From NCBI GenBank assembly GCA_017440445.1, contig JAFSHE010000249.1, positions 1 through 7,278 on the forward strand: 7,278 nt of DNA. Reading direction: 5' to 3'. The notes under the pieces are model-generated. The model made no database searches and was not told where the DNA came from. It saw nothing but the letters and a program-made list of their open reading frames with translations. This document shows, piece after piece, positions 1-4,927 of this stretch (position 1 is its first letter; every line of letters begins with the position of its first letter). Position numbers and translations under genes: made by a program. Source of the stretch: Oscillospiraceae bacterium (GTDB lineage: Bacteria > Bacillota_A > Clostridia > Oscillospirales > Ruminococcaceae).

Positions 1-287
1 ATTCTGTAAAAGCCGGTGAAGAAGCCGCTTGTAAAGCAAAGAGGAAGTGTAAGGATATAATACGATGTGAAGATTATGTACAGAAGCTTTACCAATCTCT
101 CAAAATTTGAACCGTTCAGGCTAAGAAAGTCATAAACAAGCTTCATACCGCCTGTGTACTGCTTTTCTCCCTTAAACATAGTAATAGCCAGAATTACCGC
201 CAGAGCAACAACTCCGATGGTCAGAAAGGCTGCGATAAACTGGTATATCTCATACCATTCAATTCTTATAAAATCGTAAGCGTTCAT
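1..287 (-). CDS. Membrane protein of unknown function, N-terminal part (runs off the left edge)
   Basis: The reading frame starts with ATG at 287 and stays open for 95 codons to the window edge, so the C-terminus is missing. The start is supported by AAAGGAG (294-300), 6 nt upstream. The protein begins MNAYDFIRIEWYEIYQF. It has one clear hydrophobic segment at about residues 17-39, then a polar stretch (FKGEKQYTGGMK), an amphipathic part around YDFLSLNGSNFERLVKLLYI, and a second hydrophobic segment from about residue 73 onward. It is therefore likely an integral membrane protein with at least two passes. It lies 60 bp downstream of metA on the same strand, with no obvious terminator or strong promoter in the gap, so cotranscription is plausible. 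I do not recognise the family. The FLSL...LLYIIF portion vaguely recalls small DUF4282-like membrane proteins, but that is only an impression. Confidence 0.8.
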   Translation of the reverse strand, partial: MNAYDFIRIEWYEIYQFIAAFLTIGVVALAVILAITMFKGEKQYTGGMKLVYDFLSLNGSNFERLVKLLYIIFTSYYILTLPLCFTSGFFTGFYR

Positions 288-347
288 AATGATCTCCTTT
301 TCCAGATAATAATGTTGTGGATCTATATCAAACTCCGTTCGTGTACA

Positions 348-1265
348 TCATATATTTGACGATATATCGAACGGCGTTGTCTGATATACAAAGTAATTGA
401 GCCAATTGGTATAAAGAAGGGTTGCATGTGAGCGCCATGTCATCATGGGCGCATTTTCAGGATCATCCTGCGGAAAATAATTAACAGGGAGCCTTGGAGA
501 AAGCCCTCTCCCAACATCTCTGAAATACTCAGACGCAAGCGTATCCGCATCATATTCAGAATGTCCTGTGATAAAGAACTGCTTGCTGTCCTCGCTGCAT
601 ACGGCGTATACTCCGGCTTCATCAGATACCGCCATTATCTTGAGCTGGGGAACATTTTCGATATCCTCTGCCCTTACTTCTGTATGTCTGGAATGAGGAA
701 CATAGAATTCTGTATCAAATCCTCTGAAAAGACGTGATTTAGGAGTAAGCATCGTGTGTCTGAATACTCCGAACATCTTATTATCCAGAGCATATTTAGG
801 AACTCCGTAATGATAATACAAAGCCGCCTGCGCTCCCCAACAGATATGAAATGTTGAATGGGAATGTGTCTTTGTCCATTCCATTATTTCGCACAGCTCG
901 TTCCAGTATTCAACATCCTCAAACTCCATCTGCTCAACAGGTGCGCCTGTGATGATAAATCCATCGAAATTTGTATCTCTTATTTCATCAAAGGTCTTGT
1001 AAAATGTAAGAAGATGCTCGCTGGATGTATTTTTACTTTTATAGGTAGAGGTCTGCACAAGAGTTATCTCGATCTGAAGCGGTGTATTCGACAAGCAACG
1101 CAGTATCTGTGTTTCTGTCGCAATTTTAGTAGGCATCAGATTTAAAATACCTATCTTTAATGGTCTGATATCCTGATGGAGTGCTCTGTACTCAGTCATA
1201 ATAAAAATGTGCTCATCCTCCAGCACACTCTGAGCAGGCAGACCATCCGCAATTTTAACAGGCAT
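348..1265 (-). CDS. metAA: Homoserine O-acetyltransferase (MetA/MetAA family)
   Basis: This enzyme activates the hydroxyl of L-homoserine by acylation, the first committed step of methionine synthesis, in the cytoplasm. The product is 305 residues, the normal family length, and family landmarks lie at their usual positions: [11 protein letters not shown] at the start, [15 protein letters not shown] at about 31-45, the nucleophile Cys142 in ICWGAQAAL, the pair His235 and Glu237 in GHSEYD, and the C-terminal [19 protein letters not shown]. Residue 111, in TGAPVEQ, is Glu. In characterised members Glu111 goes with acetyl-CoA use and Gly111 with succinyl-CoA use, so acetyl transfer is predicted despite the common succinyltransferase label. 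The start ATG is preceded by AAAGGA at about 9 nt. A consensus promoter lies 56 bp upstream. The predicted leader is only about 50 nt, with no room for a SAM riboswitch or T-box. The next gene follows 60 bp downstream on the same strand and may be cotranscribed. Confidence 0.96.
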   Translation of the reverse strand: MPVKIADGLPAQSVLEDEHIFIMTEYRALHQDIRPLKIGILNLMPTKIATETQILRCLSNTPLQIEITLVQTSTYKSKNTSSEHLLTFYKTFDEIRDTNFDGFIITGAPVEQMEFEDVEYWNELCEIMEWTKTHSHSTFHICWGAQAALYYHYGVPKYALDNKMFGVFRHTMLTPKSRLFRGFDTEFYVPHSRHTEVRAEDIENVPQLKIMAVSDEAGVYAVCSEDSKQFFITGHSEYDADTLASEYFRDVGRGLSPRLPVNYFPQDDPENAPMMTWRSHATLLYTNWLNYFVYQTTPFDISSNI

Positions 1266-1320
1266 GTATTTCTATCCTTTCTTTTCTACACAAACTTTTT
1301 AAGAAAATTTACTTAATGAA

Positions 1321-1349
1321 ATTATATATCAACTCTCCTCTTTTGTCAA
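1321..1349 (-). promoter_or_regulatory. Sigma-A type promoter of metAA
   Basis: On the minus strand a perfect TTGACA (complement of 1344-1349) and a perfect TATAAT (complement of 1321-1326) are separated by exactly 17 bp. Transcription should begin near 1314, giving a leader of about 50 nt. The leader is A/T-rich and shows no clear hairpin or attenuator. Confidence 0.88.
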
Positions 1350-1357
1350 GTCACAAT

Positions 1358-1370
1358 GTGCAAAATGCAC
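1358..1370. promoter_or_regulatory. Short inverted repeat between divergent promoters, candidate operator
   Basis: GTGCA-AAA-TGCAC forms a 5-bp inverted repeat with a 3-bp centre. It sits 8 bp upstream of the metAA -35 box and 34 bp upstream of the -35 box of the divergent LRR-protein gene. The position suits a repressor or activator site, but the repeat is short and the region is A/T-rich, so it could be chance. Confidence 0.3.
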
Positions 1371-1404
1371 TGTTATGGACTTAAAATTTTTATATAAATA
1401 AATC

Positions 1405-1433
1405 TTGAAAAAATAAAGTATATATGATACAAT
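1405..1433 (+). promoter_or_regulatory. Sigma-A type promoter of the LRR-protein gene
   Basis: TTGAAA (1405-1410) and TACAAT (1428-1433) are separated by 17 bp, and transcription is expected near 1440. The leader of about 48 nt carries a small hairpin at 1446-1460 (AGACT-GTAGT-AGTCT) and a consensus Shine-Dalgarno AGGAGG at 1476-1481, 6 nt before the ATG. The hairpin lies at the very 5' end of the predicted mRNA, where it could protect the transcript. That role is a guess. Confidence 0.75.
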
Positions 1434-1487
1434 ATAAAATAGTTTAGACTGTAGTAGTCTGGCAATCTATTTTTTAGGAGGAATATC

Positions 1488-3308
1488 ATGACATTGAAGA
1501 AATCCCAGCGTATTCTTTCTGCCATCTTAGCAGTACTCATGGTCTTATCCCTGACAACTGTTTTTGAGTTCCAGAAAGCTTATGCAGACGAGATCGACGG
1601 AGAATGGAGATATACCGTTTCCGGCGGTAAAGCAAACATCACCTCTTACATCGGTACAGCTACCACCATTACTGTTCCCGCTAAAGTAAACGGCATCTCC
1701 GTAGGCTCAATAAGCGGTTTAGCTAAGGGTGCAAATATCGGTAAAGTTGTATCGGTAACACTCAGTGAAGGTATTGAGGAAATCTCGGCTGGTACTTTCG
1801 AAAACTACTCTAATCTTGAAATAATCAAGATTCCTTCCACCCTTAAGACACTCGGAAGCAGCGCTTTCTATAACTGTACAAGACTTCGTGCCGTAACACT
1901 TCCCAAGGGTGTAACTTCCATCGGCAGCAGTGCTTTCTGCAACTGTACATCTCTTTTAAGCGCATACATTGACTGCGACGCTTCAACTATTCCTGATAAC
2001 CTTTTTACAGACTGCATCAGCCTTTCAAGTATCGTTTTACCCTCAAGAGCTACTTCTATCGGTAAAAATGCATTCAGTGGCTGCCTTTCTCTGTACTCTA
2101 TCGTTCTCCCTGACTCCATAACAGAGATCAACAGCTATGCATTTTCAAACTGTACAAACCTCAGCCTTGCATCACTTCCCGCAGAGCTCAGAACATTGGG
2201 CGAAAACAGTTTTGCTAACTGCAGCTCCATTTCTAAGCTTTTAATCGGAAACAAGCTCAGATCCATTGGCACAAAGGCATTCCAGAACTGTACATCTCTT
2301 AACGAGATCTACTTTGGCTGCGGCCTGACCAAGATCGAGAAGAATATCTTCTTCGGTTGTAGAGATCTCAAGAAGGTAGTATTCGGAGGATCCTATGTAA
2401 ATCTTACAAACGCTTTTGATATCAATAGCAATCCTACTGTTTACTATCCCTCAAAACTCAGCTCTGACTGGGCTCAGTACACCGGAACCAAGAAGACCTT
2501 CTCTTCCCCCGCTGCTATCAGATTTACTGCATACAGCTCTATGACAGCAGGCAACAAGCAGACTATCAAGTTGACTATAACTCCCAATCTTTCATCTCTC
2601 GGATCCCTCTACTTCCTGTCCAGTTCCAACGAAAGCGTTGCAACCATCAACAGCGAAGGTGTGATATCAGCACTGTCCGGTGGTACAACAAAGATCACTG
2701 CTACCACCATCACAGGTCTTACAAAGTCCTTTACTCTGAAAGTAAATCCCAAGAAGATCACAAGTGTTACAGCTACATCAAAAACAACAAGCTCCATTGA
2801 TCTTAAATGGACTGCTGATACTTCCGCAAACGGTTATATGGTCTACCGTTCCACTTCCGCAACATCCGGATTCAAGAAAGTAAGCACCACATATACAAAC
2901 TCTTATACAGACAAGGGTCTTAAGAAGGGTACAACATACTACTACAAGATCTACTCTTACATAAAGACATCAAGCGGATATCTTTATTCACCTGCAAGCA
3001 GCGTAAAATCTGCTAAGGCAACTTCGCCCGCTCCTGCTACAATCACAGCAAAGAAAGCATCTACAACAAGCGCTAAGATCACATGGACAAAGTCTATCGG
3101 AGCTACCGGCTATCAGGTGTGCATGGCAACATCCATGAATGGCAAGTACACTGTTATCAAGAATGTAACAAGCAGCACTACACTTTCTACTACCAAGACA
3201 GGTCTTAAGAAGGGACAGACATACTACTTCAAGGTTCGTTCCTATGTGACAGTCAACGGTACAAAGGTTTACAGCGGCTTCTCCAAAATCACAAAGATCA
3301 CACTATGA
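1488..3308 (+). CDS. Secreted BspA-type leucine-rich repeat protein with Ig-like and two FN3 domains
   Basis: The product is 606 residues. Residues 1-33 form a Sec signal peptide: basic MTLKKSQR, a hydrophobic core, and a likely cut after AYA before Asp34. Residues about 88-300 hold roughly nine BspA/TpLRR repeats (LRR_5 type) of about 23 residues, recognisable by recurring SIGSSAF.NCTSL-like units with a conserved Asn-Cys or Gly-Cys. Residues about 343-420 look like a Big_2 Ig-like domain (SSSNESVATINSEGVISALSGGT region). Residues about 422-510 and 515-606 are two fibronectin type III domains, each with a GLKKG.TYY.K..SY signature. I see no LPXTG, SLH repeat, dockerin or C-terminal membrane segment, so it is probably released or held non-covalently. 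BspA-type proteins often bind host or polysaccharide surfaces; the ligand here is unknown. No enzyme motif is visible. The ATG follows AGGAGG, and two hairpins follow the TGA. Confidence 0.93.
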   Translation: MTLKKSQRILSAILAVLMVLSLTTVFEFQKAYADEIDGEWRYTVSGGKANITSYIGTATTITVPAKVNGISVGSISGLAKGANIGKVVSVTLSEGIEEISAGTFENYSNLEIIKIPSTLKTLGSSAFYNCTRLRAVTLPKGVTSIGSSAFCNCTSLLSAYIDCDASTIPDNLFTDCISLSSIVLPSRATSIGKNAFSGCLSLYSIVLPDSITEINSYAFSNCTNLSLASLPAELRTLGENSFANCSSISKLLIGNKLRSIGTKAFQNCTSLNEIYFGCGLTKIEKNIFFGCRDLKKVVFGGSYVNLTNAFDINSNPTVYYPSKLSSDWAQYTGTKKTFSSPAAIRFTAYSSMTAGNKQTIKLTITPNLSSLGSLYFLSSSNESVATINSEGVISALSGGTTKITATTITGLTKSFTLKVNPKKITSVTATSKTTSSIDLKWTADTSANGYMVYRSTSATSGFKKVSTTYTNSYTDKGLKKGTTYYYKIYSYIKTSSGYLYSPASSVKSAKATSPAPATITAKKASTTSAKITWTKSIGATGYQVCMATSMNGKYTVIKNVTSSTTLSTTKTGLKKGQTYYFKVRSYVTVNGTKVYSGFSKITKITL

Positions 3309-3316
3309 TAATAAAC

Positions 3317-3340
3317 GACCCTCCTGTAAAAAGGAGGGTC
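3317..3340 (+). terminator. Hairpin after the LRR-protein gene
   Basis: A perfect 9-bp stem, GACCCTCCT (3317-3325) with AGGAGGGTC (3332-3340) around a GTAAAA loop, begins 8 bp after the stop codon. The following AAATTCTTAT is a poor U-tract, so this may be a 3'-protective hairpin or weak terminator backed up by the next one. Confidence 0.7.
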
Positions 3341-3360
3341 AAATTCTTATACAAAAAAAC

Positions 3361-3390
3361 AAAGGAGAGAGCAAACGCCCTCTCCTTTTT
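3361..3390. terminator. Bidirectional intrinsic terminator between the LRR gene and the 6S-like RNA
   Basis: AAAGGAGAG (3361-3369) pairs with CTCTCCTTT (3380-3388) around a 10-nt loop. On the plus strand the stem runs straight into TTTTT, and on the minus strand it is followed by G and seven T. It can therefore end the LRR mRNA from the left and the minus-strand RNA from the right. Confidence 0.85.
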
Positions 3391-3410
3391 AAGGTATAAA
3401 ACCTTGTTTT

Positions 3411-3556
3411 AAAAAATAACCGCCTTGCCGTGGGTGTGCTTATAAAACCCGCTTTAAGCAGGGTGGGTAAGATCGCCTGTCGGTTTCACGCTCCCTATCT
3501 TCCGCAGTACGGGAGGTCTGCAATCCGCCGCCAGAGCCGAAATCCCTTTTTCAATG
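3411..3556 (-). ncRNA. ssrS: 6S-like regulatory RNA candidate
   Basis: A G/C-rich non-coding island of about 145 nt lies on the minus strand. It has its own promoter just upstream, a run of six U at the 3' end (complement of 3411-3416) and a bidirectional terminator at 3361-3390. It can fold like 6S RNA, the RNA-polymerase-binding mimic of an open promoter. An irregular closing stem pairs 3520-3537 with 3422-3439. A large central bubble follows, with a small hairpin on its 3' side (3447-3464, ACCC-T-GCT/AGC-GGGT). An apical stem pairs 3497-3503 with 3466-3473. A 3'-side bubble hairpin is typical of Firmicute 6S RNAs. Cautions: about 145 nt is short for 6S, no covariance test was possible, and the closing stem can also be drawn on the plus strand. 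The promoter and U-run favour minus. An RNA gene is fairly secure; its identity is less so. Confidence 0.6.
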
Positions 3557-3562
3557 TGTTGG

Positions 3563-3589
3563 ATTATAGTGACACACCTTAAACGTCAA
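3563..3589 (-). promoter_or_regulatory. Promoter of the 6S-like RNA
   Basis: On the minus strand TTGACG (complement of 3584-3589) and a perfect TATAAT (complement of 3563-3568) are separated by 15 bp, slightly short of the optimum. The start would fall near 3556, right at the edge of the structured G/C-rich segment. Confidence 0.7.
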
Positions 3590-3627
3590 CTGCACAGCAG
3601 TTTACAAGGCAGTATGAAAACATATTC

Positions 3628-3665
3628 ATCTGTGTAACGATATTATATCGCTATTCTCCACAGAT
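3628..3665 (-). terminator. Two-tier stem-loop after the DUF1292 gene, possible weak terminator
   Basis: ATCTGTG (3628-3634) pairs with CACAGAT (3659-3665). Inside, CGATA (3638-3642) pairs with TATCG (3646-3650) around a 3-nt loop. The structure begins 20 bp beyond the DUF1292 stop codon, and on the minus strand it is followed by GAATATGTTTTC, which is only moderately U-rich. It may end or stabilise the DUF1292 mRNA and separate it from the RNA gene downstream. Confidence 0.45.
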
Positions 3666-3685
3666 ATCCGAGGAAATCAAAGGAA

Positions 3686-3994
3686 TTACTCCTCGTCGTC
3701 GTATCCTGCAAGCTCCGCAAAGCGCTGAAGGAATATCTCGCCTATCTCGGCATACTCCTCATCACTGTCAATGGTTGCAAGCATGGACTCACCGTCTATC
3801 TCCTGCTCCTTCAGTACAACGAACTGGTCTGCACCCTCGTCATCATCAGACTCGGGAACAAGTGCATAGTATGTTGTACCATTATACTCAAGGGCATCGA
3901 TAAACTCAAAACGGGTAACGTTTCCGTCCTCATCCTCAAGCTCGATTATGCCCTCTTCTTCATCGAGAACTGCATTGTTCATATCTTCAGACAT
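3686..3994 (-). CDS. DUF1292 domain protein (YrzB-like), acidic, function unknown
   Basis: The product is 102 residues, very acidic (many Asp/Glu, C-terminus GYDDEE), with no signal peptide or membrane segment, so it is probably cytoplasmic. The core matches the DUF1292 pattern: an acidic strand IIELEDEDGNVTRFEFIDALEYNGTTYY at about 16-43 is followed by ALVPESDDDEGADQFVVLK at about 44-62 and a closing acidic helix. This family is widespread in Firmicutes and often lies near alaS, ruvX or mutS2-type genes, but no such neighbours are present here. Its molecular role is unknown. The chosen ATG follows AAAGGA at about 11 nt, a slightly long gap; Met5 is a possible alternative start. The gene has its own promoter and a leader of about 50 nt with a small hairpin. 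Confidence 0.9.
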   Translation of the reverse strand: MSEDMNNAVLDEEEGIIELEDEDGNVTRFEFIDALEYNGTTYYALVPESDDDEGADQFVVLKEQEIDGESMLATIDSDEEYAEIGEIFLQRFAELAGYDDEE

Positions 3995-4024
3995 TTTATC
4001 ATATTTCCTTTCGATTCATGTATA

Positions 4025-4038
4025 CGGTATTTTTACCG
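4025..4038 (-). other. Leader hairpin in the DUF1292 mRNA
   Basis: CGGTA (4025-4029) pairs with TACCG (4034-4038) around a 4-nt loop, within the predicted leader. It lies about 8 nt downstream of the expected start of transcription and well upstream of the ribosome binding site. No U-run follows, so it is not a terminator; it may stabilise the 5' end. Confidence 0.4.
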
Positions 4039-4052
4039 CACGCTATATGTCT

Positions 4053-4081
4053 ATTTTACACTATGTTCTCTTGATTGTCAA
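4053..4081 (-). promoter_or_regulatory. Sigma-A type promoter of the DUF1292 gene
   Basis: On the minus strand a perfect TTGACA (complement of 4076-4081) and TAAAAT (complement of 4053-4058) are separated by 17 bp. The expected start is near 4046. The promoter is divergent from the promoter of the large RNA, with about 117 bp between the two -35 boxes. Confidence 0.82.
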
Positions 4082-4135
4082 TACGAAAAAAGCGGAATTA
4101 CATCGATTTTCTGTTTATACAACCAAAAATCATTA

Positions 4136-4147
4136 TATTGTACAATA
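4136..4147. other. 12-bp perfect palindrome in the divergent intergenic region
   Basis: TATTGTACAATA is a perfect dyad lying between the DUF1292 promoter and the promoter of the large RNA. Dyads of this type can be operator half-sites for dimeric regulators. The A/T-rich setting makes a chance palindrome possible. Confidence 0.3.
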
Positions 4148-4181
4148 GAATCATAAAAATATTAGACAGTTTACCATGTAG

Positions 4182-4195
4182 AAAGTTTAAACTTT
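4182..4195. promoter_or_regulatory. 14-bp perfect palindrome just upstream of the large-RNA promoter
   Basis: AAAGTTTAAACTTT is a perfect dyad ending 3 bp before the -35 box at 4199. That is the place where an activator or a repressor would contact RNA polymerase. No matching regulator gene is visible in the window. Confidence 0.4.
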
Positions 4196-4198
4196 ATA

Positions 4199-4227
4199 TT
4201 GACTTTGCACAAAAAATGTGATATTAT
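4199..4227 (+). promoter_or_regulatory. Strong sigma-A type promoter of the large noncoding RNA
   Basis: TTGACT (4199-4204) and TATTAT (4222-4227) are separated by exactly 17 bp, and transcription should begin at about 4234. No ribosome binding site and start codon for a normal-length reading frame follow, which fits a noncoding transcript. Confidence 0.82.
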
Positions 4228-4321
4228 TATATCAAGGAAAAGAACAAAAGACAGTCGGAAGGGTTTCCGAAGAACGGTCGGAGTTCATCCCTTAGTCAAA
4301 GTAAAATGACCGAAAATCCAA

Positions 4322-4456
4322 GAAAGAGGTACACTCCAATGGGTTAACAGATCAAAACTTCAGGCTCAACTGAATAACGGAAAGGGGTCGGTCCAATGGA
4401 AATGACCACTACCCTGAGAAAACTTGAAATCTGATTGAAAGGAGCGAGTCCAATGG
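4322..4456 (+). repeat. Three-copy GAAAG...TCCAATGG motif with exact 57-nt period (degenerate copies at 4689-4710 and 4752-4769)
   Basis: GAAAG begins at 4322, 4380 and 4437, and TCCAATGG begins at 4335, 4392 and 4449, so the second box has an exact 57-nt period. Two degenerate copies appear later: GAAAG at 4689 with TCCAACATG, and GAAAG at 4752 with TCCCATG. Read as RNA structure, GGA and UCC can pair to close a small loop inside an internal loop; the third copy is also framed by 4432-4436/4458-4462. Read as translation signals, every copy has a purine-rich Shine-Dalgarno-like run 7-9 nt before an ATG. The resulting frames are tiny (for example 4396-4434 of 12 residues, 4453-4506 of 17 residues) and share no peptide similarity beyond Met-Glu. 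Confidence 0.75.
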
Positions 4457-4854
4457 AAATCACTGAGTCACAGCATCTTTCATCTGCGGCTCGAACCGAG
4501 AGCTAAAGCCCAAATTTAACGGTGAACGGACTGTACGGGGTCTTCCCTAACAGGTACAGCATCTGCCGAAACAGAGTGTTTATACTCATCATAACGGCTT
4601 GCGCAGCAGGCGACACGCAGATACCACATGGCAGAGTTTAACGACGGTGCCGACTTCCGCTATATGCGTTGACATATACACACCCGATGAAAGCAGGTGG
4701 TTCCAACATGCACGGTTATAGCATATTTGAAACGAGGTACAAGAGATCTGCGAAAGGATGAGTCCCATGTACTCATAGGATCGATAATCACGAACCAAAT
4801 CTATGAATGAGGTAAGATCCGATGTAATACATAATTACAACTGAATAAATATCT

Positions 4855-4889
4855 CCCCTGCGGCGTGTCAGTCGCAGGGGATTTGATTT
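4855..4889. terminator. Bidirectional intrinsic terminator between the large RNA and the lipoprotein gene
   Basis: CCCCTGCG (4855-4862) pairs with CGCAGGGG (4873-4880) around a 10-nt loop and is followed on the plus strand by ATTTGATTT. On the minus strand, 47 bp past the lipoprotein stop codon, the stem is followed by AGATATTTATT, so it can also end the converging mRNA. Confidence 0.85.
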
Positions 4890-4927
4890 ATAAAATTTCT
4901 ACGAATGGAAGCACAGAATAATAACTA

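Larger units (their letters stand above)
4234..4889 (+). ncRNA. Large (about 650 nt) ornate structured RNA, ROOL-class candidate
   Basis: This gene-free stretch is a complete transcription unit with a promoter at 4199-4227 and a terminator at 4855-4889. On the plus strand no frame is open beyond about 45 codons. Many local helices are visible: 4255-4260/4265-4270 (6 bp), 4359-4363/4370-4374, 4386-4389/4404-4407, 4432-4436/4458-4462, 4531-4536/4554-4559 enclosing 4537-4539/4545-4547, 4561-4566/4617-4622, 4630-4633/4648-4651, 4661-4666/4673-4678, 4681-4684/4696-4699, 4758-4763/4771-4776, 4778-4782/4816-4820 and 4823-4828/4834-4839. A motif GAAAG...TCCAATGG recurs (see the repeat entry). Size, isolation from a partner gene, autonomous promoter and terminator, and a rumen-type Firmicute host match ROOL, a class whose members assemble into multimeric RNA cages. 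GOLLD is usually longer (about 800 nt) and OLE occurs mainly in extremophiles with its partner protein gene. The ROOL name rests on architecture and host, not on an alignment. That it is a structured RNA is much surer, about 0.85. Confidence 0.6.

Noticed and set aside
858..1145. Plus-strand 95-codon frame within metAA
   Set aside because: It is antisense to an unmistakable metA gene and has no translation signals.
1266..1487. SAM riboswitch or T-box upstream of metAA
   Set aside because: The predicted leader is only about 50 nt and A/T-rich, with none of the helices these elements need.
4322..4456. CRISPR array from the regular spacing of the TCCAATGG motif
   Set aside because: There are only three good copies, the conserved boxes are short (5 and 8 nt), the whole lies within one structured transcript, and no cas gene is present.
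4589..4798. Minus-strand open frame of 69 codons inside the large RNA
   Set aside because: There is no Shine-Dalgarno or promoter on that strand, the translation resembles nothing, and it runs antisense to a well-supported transcription unit.
4306..4844. Degenerate protein gene, because several short frames share one reading frame
   Set aside because: Stops occur about once per 22 codons, close to what chance predicts, and the shared frame of three copies follows from the 57-nt period alone. The joined peptide resembles no family I know.
4234..4889. Group II or group I intron
   Set aside because: I see no domain V hairpin with its AGC triad and bulge, no GUGYG-type 5' end, no intron-encoded reverse transcriptase or homing endonuclease, and the unit has its own promoter and terminator.
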